Below, piece by piece: positions 7,495 through 15,529 of a stretch of 33,955 nucleotides of DNA. Made by a program: the position numbers and the translations under genes. The notes under the pieces are model-generated. The model worked only from the letters and a program-made list of their open reading frames with translations. It ran no database searches and was not told the origin of the DNA. Numbering within the stretch: the first letter of the stretch is position 1; every line of letters starts with the position of its first letter. This DNA comes from Alphaproteobacteria bacterium (GTDB lineage: Bacteria > Pseudomonadota > Alphaproteobacteria > JAEULC01), in NCBI GenBank assembly GCA_020846275.1, contig JADLEG010000128.1, positions 1 through 33,955 on the forward strand. The letters run 5' to 3'.

Positions 7495-10371
7495 TCAGCG
7501 CCGGAAACCCGCGCCATAGCGCAGGATGTCCGGCGGCTCCATCATGTTTGGCGGCGGCTTCGTCGCGGCGAAGCGCGGCGCGGTCTCGCCGGCCTCTTCC
7601 TCGCGCGCCTTCTCGATGCGCACGCGCAGGTCGTACCACGCCGCCTGGCCGGTGATCGGATCCGAGTTGGCGTAGCGATGCCCGTCCGGCTGCGGCGGAA
7701 GCAGCTCCGATATCACGTGGTTCAACAGGAACCCGCGTTTCGATTCCGGCGCGTCCGCGCTGAGCGACCAGGCGCCCGATCGCTTGCCGATGGCGTTCCA
7801 CGTCCACACCGTGTCCGGATTGACGCCGTCGGCCAGCTTGATCTGGGCCTTGACGCGGCCGTGGTGGCTGGTGATCCACGCCCAGTCGTCGTCCACAAGG
7901 CCAAGGCGCGTTGCCGTGGCGCGGTTCACGAACAGCCGGTTCTGCGCATGGATTTGCCGCAGCCAGGCGTTCTGCGATCCCCAGCTATGGTACATCGCCA
8001 TCGGCCGCTGCGTGATCGCGTGCATCGGATATTCGTCGCCGTGGACGAGCTCGCCCTCGAACGGCGGATACCAGAACGGGATCGGATCGAAATGCGCCTC
8101 GATGCGCTTGCGGTCGCGATCGGGCGGCTGCACCGGCCCATGGCCGCGCGCGGCCAGGCGGAATTTCTGCAGCGGCTCGCTGTAGAGCTGCATGACGATC
8201 GGGTCGGCCTTGGCGAGAAACCCCATCGACACGGCCCAGTCAAGATACCCCTTGTTCGCAAATCGGTAGTAGCGGTTGCGCGGCGCGATCTCCTGGCGCC
8301 AGAAGCAGCCATTGGCAATGTAGGCGTCGAGCTGCTTCGGATTGGGCGTGCCCGTGCCCTGCCGGGCGCCCGCCGCCCCGCGCCAGCCGGCGAGCATGCC
8401 GACACCGGGCTGGCGCTCGTGGTTCGCCATGTAGTCGGGATAGCCGCCGGGGAACTTCGGGCTGCCATCGGCATTGATCAGCGCCGGCAGCTTCAGCCGC
8501 ACGCCCAGTTCGAGCAGCACATCCTGGAAGGGACGCACGTCGCGCTCCGCCCTGACGACAGGCTGGCGAATCGCATCGGCCGCGCCATCCGCGTCGCAGA
8601 TCGGCCGGTCGAGCAGCGAGATGCAATCATGCCGCTCGAGATAGGTCGTGTCGGGCAGGATCAGGTCCGCGAAGGCGACCATCTCCGAGTGATACGCATC
8701 GGCATAGATGATGTGCGGAATGACGTACTCGCCGGTCTCGGCATTCTGCGCGGTCAGCATCTCCATCGTGCCGGGCGTGTTCATGGCCGAGTTCCAGCTC
8801 ATGTTGGCCATGAACATGAACAGCGTGTCGATCGTGTAGGGATCGCCCTTGCTGGCGTTGTGGATCACCATGTGCATCAGGCCGTGGGCGGCCATCGGCG
8901 CGTCCCAGGAAAAGGCCTTGTCGATGCGCCTCGCCGTACCGTCCGGATCGACCAGGAGGTCCTCCGGGCCCATCGGGAATCCCAGCGGCGGGCCGGGCAT
9001 CGGCTTCCCGGGCGAGACGTGATGCGCGCTGCCGTGCGGCTTGACCGCCGGCGGCGCGGACTTGGGATAGGGCGGCTTGTGCCGGAAGCCGCCGGGACAA
9101 TCGATCGCGCCCAGCAGCATCTGCAGGATATGGATCAGCCGGCAGGTCTGGAACCCGTTGGAATGCGCCGAGATGCCGCGCATCGCGTGGAACGAGACCG
9201 GCCGCCCGACGGTCTTGTCGTGCCGGCGCCCGGCCCAGTCGACCCAGGGAATATCAAGCACGATCTGCTGATCGAACGCGGCATGCGCGAGTTCGGCCGC
9301 CAGCCGGCGGATCGTGTCGGCCGCAACGCCGACTTGCGCGGCGACCGCGTCGGGCGCGTAGCGCGGGTCGAGGTAGCGACGCGCGATCAGCTCGAAGACC
9401 GGGACGGCCGCGCTGCCGTCCGGCAGGACGCGGCGGCCGACGATGGCAGGACGCAGATCCGCCAGCAGCGCGTTCGCCGGCGCGTTGCCGTCGCAGTTCC
9501 AGCACAGCGGATGGCCGTCGGCATCGCGCGCGATGAGGCCGTCGCGAGGCGTCCCGGGCGCGTCGATCACGAGCCACGGCGCGTTGGTGTAGCGCACGAG
9601 GTAGTCGAAATCGACGCGGTCCGCGCGCAGCAATTCGTGGATCAGCGCGGCGACCAGCAGCCCATCGGTGCCCGGTTTGATGCCGATCCATTCGTCGGCG
9701 ATCGCGGAATAGCCGGTGCGGACGGGATTGACGGAGACGAACTTGGCGCCGCGCCCCTTGAGCTTTCCCAGCCCGATCTTGATCGGGTTCGACGCATGAT
9801 CCTCGGCGACGCCGAACATCATGAAGTACTTCGCATCGTGGAAGTCTGGCTCGCCGAACTCCCAGAACGATCCGCCGATCGAGTACATTCCGGCCGCGGC
9901 CATGTTGACCGAGCAGAACCCGCCATGCGCGGCATAGTTGGGCGTGCCGAACTGGCTCGCCCACCAGCCGGTCAGCGCCTGGCTCTGGTCGCGCCCGGTG
10001 AACAGGGCGAGCTTGCGCGGGTCGCTGGTGCGGATCGGCTCGAGCCAGCGCGTGGCGGTCGAGAGCGCCTCTTCCCACTCGATCTCGCGGAATTCGCCCG
10101 ACCCGCGCGGCCCGACGCGCAGCAGCGGTTTCGAGAGCCGCGACGGCGCGTAGTGCGTCATGATGCCGGCGGAGCCTTTGGCGCACAGCACGCCCTTGTT
10201 GACCGGATGCGCGGGGTTGCCCTCGATGTAGCGCACCGCGCCGTCGCGCAGATGGACCTTGATGCCGCACCGGCAGGCGCACATGTAGCAGGTGGTGGTC
10301 TTGACCTCGTCGCTGACCTTGGGCGACAGGTCGACGGATTCGACCACCGTCGCCATCGGATTCAGGCGCAA
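7495..10371 (-). CDS. soeA: Molybdopterin catalytic subunit, SoeA-type sulfite dehydrogenase
   Basis: 958 residues, a large DMSO-reductase-superfamily enzyme. The N-terminal iron-sulfur site is C28-x2-C31-x3-C35-x27-C63, followed by the molybdopterin oxidoreductase domains and a C-terminal guanylate-binding domain that includes A-M-Y-H-S-W-G-S-Q-N-A-W-L. It has no Tat signal, so it should stay in the cytoplasm. That is the property separating SoeABC, which oxidises sulfite to sulfate in the cytoplasm, from periplasmic thiosulfate or polysulfide reductases. The sulfur-oxidation neighbours (FccAB, TSUP permease) support the Soe assignment; a reductive role such as DMSO or tetrathionate reduction is less likely. 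It begins 22 nt after the Usp gene. M6 (10356) is an alternative start. Confidence 0.85.
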   Translation of the reverse strand: MRLNPMATVVESVDLSPKVSDEVKTTTCYMCACRCGIKVHLRDGAVRYIEGNPAHPVNKGVLCAKGSAGIMTHYAPSRLSKPLLRVGPRGSGEFREIEWEEALSTATRWLEPIRTSDPRKLALFTGRDQSQALTGWWASQFGTPNYAAHGGFCSVNMAAAGMYSIGGSFWEFGEPDFHDAKYFMMFGVAEDHASNPIKIGLGKLKGRGAKFVSVNPVRTGYSAIADEWIGIKPGTDGLLVAALIHELLRADRVDFDYLVRYTNAPWLVIDAPGTPRDGLIARDADGHPLCWNCDGNAPANALLADLRPAIVGRRVLPDGSAAVPVFELIARRYLDPRYAPDAVAAQVGVAADTIRRLAAELAHAAFDQQIVLDIPWVDWAGRRHDKTVGRPVSFHAMRGISAHSNGFQTCRLIHILQMLLGAIDCPGGFRHKPPYPKSAPPAVKPHGSAHHVSPGKPMPGPPLGFPMGPEDLLVDPDGTARRIDKAFSWDAPMAAHGLMHMVIHNASKGDPYTIDTLFMFMANMSWNSAMNTPGTMEMLTAQNAETGEYVIPHIIYADAYHSEMVAFADLILPDTTYLERHDCISLLDRPICDADGAADAIRQPVVRAERDVRPFQDVLLELGVRLKLPALINADGSPKFPGGYPDYMANHERQPGVGMLAGWRGAAGARQGTGTPNPKQLDAYIANGCFWRQEIAPRNRYYRFANKGYLDWAVSMGFLAKADPIVMQLYSEPLQKFRLAARGHGPVQPPDRDRKRIEAHFDPIPFWYPPFEGELVHGDEYPMHAITQRPMAMYHSWGSQNAWLRQIHAQNRLFVNRATATRLGLVDDDWAWITSHHGRVKAQIKLADGVNPDTVWTWNAIGKRSGAWSLSADAPESKRGFLLNHVISELLPPQPDGHRYANSDPITGQAAWYDLRVRIEKAREEEAGETAPRFAATKPPPNMMEPPDILRYGAGFRR

Positions 10372-10393
10372 GCAATTCCTCCCGGGCGCGCCG

Positions 10394-10879
10394 TCAGGTC
10401 AGCGCATCGATCTGTTCGTCGTTCAGCCGGCCGGGCACGACCGTGATCGGCACGCGCAGCTTGCCCGACATCTTGCCGACGAGGTGGCTGACCAGCGGAC
10501 CCGGTCCTTCGGCCCCCGACCCGGCGCCCAGCACCAGCACCGAGATGCTGGGCTCCTCCTCGATCAGCTTCATGATCTGCTCGCCGCGCTCGCCCTCGCG
10601 GACATAGACCATCGGCATCGTGCCGGCGATTTCGTTGACCTGCGCCGACAGGTCCTGCAGCAGCCGCTCGGCCTCCTCGCGGCGCTCCTGCTGGATCAGC
10701 GATTCGACCGCCATCCATTGCTGGAAGTCGGCCGGCTCCAGCACGTAGAGCAGGGCCACGCGGCCGTCGGTCTTCTTGGCCCGGTTGCAGGCGAAGCGCA
10801 GCGCCGCGCGCAGTTCGGCCGTCGCGTCCACCACGATGAGGAACACGCGTCCGGTCGACTGCTTCGGGCGATCGGTCAT
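10394..10879 (-). CDS. Universal stress protein (UspA family)
   Basis: 161 residues forming one Usp alpha/beta domain. The first strand is V-F-L-I-V-V-D-A-T, and the last third has the nucleotide-site pattern L-G-A-G-S-G...G-K-M-S-G-K-L-R-V-P-I-T-V-V-P-G. ATP-binding Usp proteins normally end with G-S-V-S/T; here M-S-G-K replaces it, so nucleotide binding is plausible but not assured. It sits 4 nt after the PF09608-type gene and 22 nt before soeA, inside the sulfur operon, so it is probably co-expressed with the sulfite dehydrogenase. Its exact job there is unknown. Confidence 0.85.
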   Translation of the reverse strand: MTDRPKQSTGRVFLIVVDATAELRAALRFACNRAKKTDGRVALLYVLEPADFQQWMAVESLIQQERREEAERLLQDLSAQVNEIAGTMPMVYVREGERGEQIMKLIEEEPSISVLVLGAGSGAEGPGPLVSHLVGKMSGKLRVPITVVPGRLNDEQIDALT

Positions 10880-10883
10880 CCGC

Positions 10884-11627
10884 TCACACCTTCCGGAACA
10901 GGAAAGCCGCCAACGATCCTGCCACTAATGCCATCAAAATCGCAATTGCGCCATAAATCGGGGCATCGCGGTGCGCGAACATGTAGATATCGGCGCCCAG
11001 CCCGATCTTGCTGATGACCAGCGGCACGGTCTGCGCGCCGGCCACTTCGCCATTGCGAAGCAAGAACACCTCGACCTGGTAGGTTCCGACCGGCACGTTG
11101 GCGGGAAAGGCCAGGTTCGCGCGGAAGAGCTGATTGCCCAGGAACTGCACCTTCTCCGTTCGCGTGGGAAAAAGCTGGTCGGTCTGCTTCAAACGCACCA
11201 GCGAATTGGCGAAGGTCTTGTAGTTCGGGTCTGCCTCGCGCCCGCCGGCGTCGAGCCGCAGGTTCTCCAGCCCGATCTGGTGGCGCGTCAGCACCTGCTG
11301 CGGCGCCAGTTCGTTGAACGGCTTGCTGACGGCCACGGCGTAGAAGCTGGGCACGCGGCGGAAGCGGAAGGACGCGCCGTGAATCCAGATGCCTGCCATG
11401 CGCTCCTTCTTGCGCACGATCTCCTCGCGCTCCGGACCGCGCACGACCACCGCGATGTCGCCCTCGCCGTCGGTCGCGCCGAACACCAGAACCTCGGTGC
11501 CGGTGAAGCCGGTGGTGATGGCGATCAGGTGGCTCGACAGGTCGGCGACGACGGGATCGGCGCGCACCGGCCGCGCGGCCGCCATCGCCAGGGCCATCGT
11601 TGCGACCGCGAGAACCATCAAGCGCAT
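10884..11627 (-). CDS. TIGR02186/PF09608 (Alph_Pro_TM) envelope protein of unknown function
   Basis: 247 residues with a signal peptide (M-R-L-M-V-L-A-V-A-T...V-R-A), a beta-rich outer domain of about 190 residues and one C-terminal membrane helix (A-I-Y-G-A-I-A-I-L-M-A-L-V-A-G-S-L) ending in a short basic tail. This layout and phrases such as H-L-I-A-I-T-T-G-F-T-G-T-E-V fit the alphaproteobacterial family TIGR02186, usually found beside a TSUP permease. Its start overlaps the TSUP stop by one base (TGATG), so translation is coupled and the two probably act together, perhaps as a periplasmic partner of the permease. The start at 11627 was chosen from that overlap; the minus-strand frame stays open much further upstream but is a shadow there. 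Confidence 0.85.
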   Translation of the reverse strand: MRLMVLAVATMALAMAAARPVRADPVVADLSSHLIAITTGFTGTEVLVFGATDGEGDIAVVVRGPEREEIVRKKERMAGIWIHGASFRFRRVPSFYAVAVSKPFNELAPQQVLTRHQIGLENLRLDAGGREADPNYKTFANSLVRLKQTDQLFPTRTEKVQFLGNQLFRANLAFPANVPVGTYQVEVFLLRNGEVAGAQTVPLVISKIGLGADIYMFAHRDAPIYGAIAILMALVAGSLAAFLFRKV

Positions 11628-12553
11628 CAGTGGCCCCGCGCAGCGCCGGCGAGCGTGAACAATTCGCTCGGCGTCGCGACCAGGTCGAACAGCAGCTTGC
11701 TGCCGACCGCGATCACCAATGTTCCCAGCAGCGCCCGCATCCAGTCGCCGCGCAGCCTGGCGCCGTAGGACACGCCGAGCTGCGCTCCGACCACGCCGCC
11801 AAGCACCAGGAACAGCCCCAGCACGATGTCGACGGTGTGGTTGTGCAGCGCCTGAAGGAACGTGACGTTCGCGGTCACGAACAGGATCTGGAACAGCGAC
11901 GTGCCGACCACGACCGAGGTCGGCATGCCCAGCAGGTATATCATCGCCGGCACGATGATGAAGCCGCCGCCGACGCCCATCAGCGCGGCCAGCACGCCGA
12001 CCAGGAACCCGATCGCCAGCGGCAGAATGGCACTGATGTAGAGGCGGGACTTGTGGAAGCGGATCTTGAACGGCAGGCCGTGCAGCCAGGTGTGCTGGTG
12101 CATCTTGACCTTGGCGCCGACCGGCATGCGCCTGCGCCTGAGGAAGGTGCGCACCGATTCGGTCAGCATCAGCCCGCCGATGATGCCGAGGAAGATCACG
12201 TAGGCGGTGCGGATCACCAGGTCGATCTGGCCGATCGCGCGCAGCAGGCCGAACAGGAATACGCCGGCGGTCGATCCCGCGAACCCGCCGATCAGCAGGA
12301 CGAGTCCCATCTTCACGTCGACGTTGCCGCGGCGCCAATGCGCCATGACGCCCGAGATCGAGGAGGCCGCGATCTTGTTCGCCTCGGTGCCCACGGCCAC
12401 GGCCGGCGGCACGCCGATGAACATCAGCAGCGGCGTCATCAGGAACCCGCCGCCCACGCCGAACAATCCGGAGAGGAACCCTACGGCCGTTCCCATGCCG
12501 AGAATCACGAAGACATTGACCGAGATTTCGGCGACCGGAAGATAGACGTACAT
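11627..12553 (-). CDS. TSUP (TauE/SafE) family anion permease
   Basis: 308 residues with about eight membrane helices and the duplicated TSUP motif. The first copy is G-L-F-G-V-G-G-G-F-L-M-T-P and the second A-L-M-G-V-G-G-G-F-I-I-V-P, with G-T-E-A-N and G-T-S-L-F-Q following them. TSUP members move sulfite, sulfoacetate, taurine-derived anions or other organic acids across the inner membrane. Next to SoeABC the likely cargo is sulfite or a sulfonate. I start at 12553 (M-Y-V-Y-L-P-V-A-E), the usual TSUP N-terminus. An ATG 45 nt upstream is in frame but adds an Arg/Pro-rich extension. It is first in the sulfur block, about 100 nt after the aminotransferase gene, and its stop overlaps the next start by one base. 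Confidence 0.9.
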   Translation of the reverse strand: MYVYLPVAEISVNVFVILGMGTAVGFLSGLFGVGGGFLMTPLLMFIGVPPAVAVGTEANKIAASSISGVMAHWRRGNVDVKMGLVLLIGGFAGSTAGVFLFGLLRAIGQIDLVIRTAYVIFLGIIGGLMLTESVRTFLRRRRMPVGAKVKMHQHTWLHGLPFKIRFHKSRLYISAILPLAIGFLVGVLAALMGVGGGFIIVPAMIYLLGMPTSVVVGTSLFQILFVTANVTFLQALHNHTVDIVLGLFLVLGGVVGAQLGVSYGARLRGDWMRALLGTLVIAVGSKLLFDLVATPSELFTLAGAARGH

Positions 12554-12652
12554 GGCTACCCAGGCAGGTGGGCGCGCGGCAAATGCTTCGCGCATCATAG
12601 CCTAACCGATTGGAGTGGGAAGAATTTTCTCGAAATATGCGGGCGATTCGGC

Positions 12653-13945
12653 TCACAGGTCGCCGAGCGCGTCGCCGAGCCGGTCGAGGAAGCGGTCGCA
12701 GTCCGTCCGGTCGTGCGCCAGCGACAGGTAGAGCTTGGTGCCCATCGGGTTCAGGAAAATGCCGCGCCGGAACAGGCCGAGCATCAGCGCGCGGCCCTTG
12801 GCGCCGTCGCCGCGCCGGGTCGACCGGTAGTCGAACACGGGGTCGGCGGTGAAGACGACCTGCGCCAGCGGGCCGTCGCCGATCACCTGCGCGCGGTGCT
12901 GGCGCTCCTCGAGCACGCGCCGCATGCCCTCGCGCAGGTACTGGCCGAGCTCGCGCAGATGCGGATAGGTCTCGGGCCGGCGATAGATCGCCAGCGCCGC
13001 CAGCGCCGCGGCCGTGCTGACCGGATTGCCGCCGAGGGTCGACGCGGTCCAGACATAGTCGTCGCGGCCCAGCCGGTCCTCGCGCACCCAGTCCATGATC
13101 TCCTGCCGCCCGCCGAAGGCGCCGATCGGGAACCCGCCGCCCAGCGCCTTGCCGTACGCCACGAGGTCCGGGACGACGCCGTAGAGTTCCTGAGCGCCGC
13201 CATAGGCCAGGCGGAACCCGGTGACGACTTCGTCGAACAGCAGCAGCACGCCATGCCGGTCGCAGGCCGCGCGCAGCCCGGCAAGGAAGCCGGGGCGCGG
13301 CGGCGTGCAGCGTTGCAGCGGCTCGACGATCACGCCGGCCAGGCGGTCGGCATGGGCGGCGACGATGGCTTCGGTCGTCGGCAGGTCGTTGTAGGGCGCC
13401 ACGATCACCTGGTCGTTCACCACCGGCGCGATCCCGGCACTCGACGGGTCGGGAGCCGGAAAATCCTTCAGGCGCTGCGGGAACAGGCTGGTGACGCCGA
13501 TCTCGTTGGCGCCGTGATAGGCGCCCTCGAACTTCAGGATCAGCGGGCGGCCGGTGAAGGCGCGCGCCAGGCGCTGGCAGTACATCGTCGCCTCGGTGCC
13601 GGATGCGCAGAAGCGCACGCGCCGCGAGGCCGGGCTGAGGCGCTTGATCTCCTCGGCCAGTTCGAGCGCCGGGCGGTTCACATGCGCGAAGTTCGATCCC
13701 TTGGCGGCCTGGCGCGTGGCCGCCTCGACCACCTCGCGCCGCGCATGGCCGGGCAGCACCGATCCCCAGCCCATCGAGAAGTCGACGAACTCGCGGCCCG
13801 TCATGTCCCAAAGGCGGCATCCTTCGCCGCGGTCGACCACGATGCTGAGCTCCGGCGGGATGTTGAATTCGCCGTTGGACCCGGCGGGAAATACGTCCTG
13901 GGCGCGGGCGGCATCGCTTGCGATCGGGCGGTGGGCGGCGGTCAT
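12653..13945 (-). CDS. Class III PLP aminotransferase (glutamate-1-semialdehyde aminomutase-like)
   Basis: 430 residues, the usual length. Landmarks are the M-G-W-G-S-V-L-P-G-H segment, G-T-E-A-T-M-Y for cofactor phosphate binding (117-122), D-E-V-V-T-G-F-R (238-245) and the Schiff-base lysine K266 in Y-G-K-A-L-G-G-G-F-P-I-G. It resembles HemL but sits with CoA-transferase-like genes rather than haem genes, so it is probably an omega-aminotransferase of unknown substrate. ATG 13945 has GAGGAA 3-4 nt upstream; the longer ORF start is rejected. It lies 31 nt after the CoA-transferase-like B gene, in the same operon. It could also supply the amination step missing from the nearby phosphonate cluster, but that is speculation. 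Confidence 0.85.
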   Translation of the reverse strand: MTAAHRPIASDAARAQDVFPAGSNGEFNIPPELSIVVDRGEGCRLWDMTGREFVDFSMGWGSVLPGHARREVVEAATRQAAKGSNFAHVNRPALELAEEIKRLSPASRRVRFCASGTEATMYCQRLARAFTGRPLILKFEGAYHGANEIGVTSLFPQRLKDFPAPDPSSAGIAPVVNDQVIVAPYNDLPTTEAIVAAHADRLAGVIVEPLQRCTPPRPGFLAGLRAACDRHGVLLLFDEVVTGFRLAYGGAQELYGVVPDLVAYGKALGGGFPIGAFGGRQEIMDWVREDRLGRDDYVWTASTLGGNPVSTAAALAALAIYRRPETYPHLRELGQYLREGMRRVLEERQHRAQVIGDGPLAQVVFTADPVFDYRSTRRGDGAKGRALMLGLFRRGIFLNPMGTKLYLSLAHDRTDCDRFLDRLGDALGDL

Positions 13946-13976
13946 CGATTCCTCGGCAATGAATGGATCGGCTGGC

Positions 13977-14711
13977 TCAAGCGGCGCGGCCCCATTCGCG
14001 CGCGGCGAAGGAGGGGTAGGTTTCCGCCAGCTCACCGGCAACCCGGCCCCGGATCAGCTCCAGCGCGCGCGCTGATGGCGGCGGTGTCTGCGCAACCTCA
14101 GGCGCGCTGTCGTAGTCGAAGCCGGTTTCGGCCCGCACCTCCTCGGCCGTATGGCCGGGATGCAGCGTCTCCAGGCGGAAGCGGCCGCGTGCGCGGTCGA
14201 AGGCGAAGGCGCAGCGGCTGGTGACCAGGGCCGTCGGGCCGCCGCTGCGATGGATCCCTGGCGGGCTTGTTCCCGGCGCGCTGATGAACGACACCCTGGG
14301 GACAAGCACGCGGCGTGTGTGCTCGGCGCGGAACAGGATGACGCGCGGCACGGCGAAATAGAGATAGGCCGAGCCGAACGAGCCGGGAAAACGTGCGAGC
14401 GGCGCGTCGTGCGGACCCACCGCGACCAGGTTGACGTTTGCCTGGCCGTCGATTTCGCCGCCGCCCAGGAAGAACGCGTCGAGCCGTCCTTGGCCGGCGG
14501 AATCGAACAACTCGCGGCCGCCGTCGGTGTAGGGATTGTGGGCCAGGCTGCCCAGCAGCGACACGAGCATCGCGTCGCCCGACAGCGCGCGGGCCAGCAG
14601 CGCCGCGGCGCCGGGAACGGGCGAGGCGTTGCCGACCGCCACGTGGCGGCAGCCCTCGATCATTCGCGCCAGGGCGACGATCAGGAACTCGTTCGCGCTG
14701 GCGTCGTTCAT
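13977..14711 (-). CDS. CoA-transferase-like subunit B (IpdB/GctB-like) without the usual catalytic Glu motif
   Basis: 244 residues of the family I CoA-transferase fold (COG2057). The conserved L-G-G-G-E-I-D-G-Q-A-N-V-N-L segment is present near residues 95-108, followed by P-R-V and H-P-G-H-T elements. Where family members carry the catalytic S-E-x-G motif, this protein reads S-L-L-G-S-L-A-H, with no glutamate. That loss is known in CoA-transferase-like hydrolases such as IpdAB of steroid ring degradation. A hydrolase or C-C bond-cleaving role is therefore as likely as CoA transfer. ATG 14711 overlaps the stop of subunit A as ATGA, a classic coupled pair. Substrate unknown. Confidence 0.8.
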   Translation of the reverse strand: MNDASANEFLIVALARMIEGCRHVAVGNASPVPGAAALLARALSGDAMLVSLLGSLAHNPYTDGGRELFDSAGQGRLDAFFLGGGEIDGQANVNLVAVGPHDAPLARFPGSFGSAYLYFAVPRVILFRAEHTRRVLVPRVSFISAPGTSPPGIHRSGGPTALVTSRCAFAFDRARGRFRLETLHPGHTAEEVRAETGFDYDSAPEVAQTPPPSARALELIRGRVAGELAETYPSFAAREWGRAA

Positions 14712-15529
14712 GCGGCGGCGCGCAGGGTCTCGTCGAGGTAACGGGCGAAGCCGGAATCGCTGCGGGCTTCCTGCGCGTAGCGCCGGATCGCCGCGTCGTC
14801 GGCGGCGTAGAGGCCCGGCAGGGGCAGCGGCCATGCGCCCCGCTCGGCGACCGCCGCCGCGCTCACATAGAGCGAAGGCAGGGTGCCGGACGCGGTCGAC
14901 TCGTCGGCCAGCAGATCGCCGTCGAAGAGTGCCTCGACGGTGACGAGCGTGCGGGCGGCGGCATGGGCCATGGTCGCGAGTTCGCGGCGCCGGCCGATCC
15001 ACACATTGCCGGCGCGGTCGGCCCAGCGCGCATGGAAGAGAGCGATATCCGGACGGACCGCCGGCAGAAGGACCAGCGGATCGCCCGCCGCGGCGAACGG
15101 ATTGTCGATCACCTTCCAATCCGGTCGTTGCGCTAGAAGGTCGGAGCCCAGCAAGCCGCGCAGAGGCATGAACGGCACGCCCTTCTCGCTCGCCTGCAAC
15201 GCGGCATGGATCGCTGGGCAGGTGGCCTCGATGATGTGCAGGCTTCCGCTCTTGGCGGCGGCGGTGAAGCGGGGCGCCAGCCCGTGCTCGCCCAGGCCGA
15301 CGCCGGAGGTTTCGATCGCGGCGACGCAGCCCGCGCCGATCAGGATATCCGCCTGCATGCCGCTTGTGGGCACGGTCACCAGGCGCAGGCCGCGGGCGCG
15401 GCGGCGGACGAGCGCGCGCGTCGCGGCCATGGCGACGCCGCTGTAGTCCGCCGGTATCGCCAGGTGCGCGCCATCGGGGATGCGCGCGGCCAGGGCGTCG
15501 AGATCGAGCAGCTTGCGTGCCGTCGTCAT
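14708..15529 (-). CDS. CoA-transferase-like subunit A (IpdA/GctA-like)
   Basis: 273 residues (COG1788-like). The opening D-G-A-H-L-A-I-P-A-D-Y-S-G replaces the usual D-G-x-x-x-x-I-G-G-F CoA-binding loop. E81 in G-L-G-E-H-G-L-A-P-R-F matches the position where IpdA-type enzymes keep a functional glutamate. The later F-H-A-R-W-A-D-R-A-G-N-V-W-I-G segment is typical of the family. It forms a heterodimer with subunit B, whose ATG overlaps this stop. Starts at 15547 and 15667 are in frame, but the first 46 residues from 15667 are Lys/Arg-rich and run through the AT-rich promoter zone. I chose 15529 (M-T-T-A-R-K-L-L-D-L). It is first in the operon with subunit B and the aminotransferase. Confidence 0.8.
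   Translation of the reverse strand: MTTARKLLDLDALAARIPDGAHLAIPADYSGVAMAATRALVRRRARGLRLVTVPTSGMQADILIGAGCVAAIETSGVGLGEHGLAPRFTAAAKSGSLHIIEATCPAIHAALQASEKGVPFMPLRGLLGSDLLAQRPDWKVIDNPFAAAGDPLVLLPAVRPDIALFHARWADRAGNVWIGRRRELATMAHAAARTLVTVEALFDGDLLADESTASGTLPSLYVSAAAVAERGAWPLPLPGLYAADDAAIRRYAQEARSDSGFARYLDETLRAAA

Noticed and set aside
7426..10446. 1006-codon open frame on the plus strand.
   Set aside because: It lies antisense to soeA/soeB, whose cysteine motifs and domain order are clear. Long shadows are expected at this GC content.
10884..13820. 978-codon minus-strand open frame suggesting a giant fusion protein.
   Set aside because: Only its last 247 codons match a family; the rest is an out-of-frame reading of the TSUP and aminotransferase genes.
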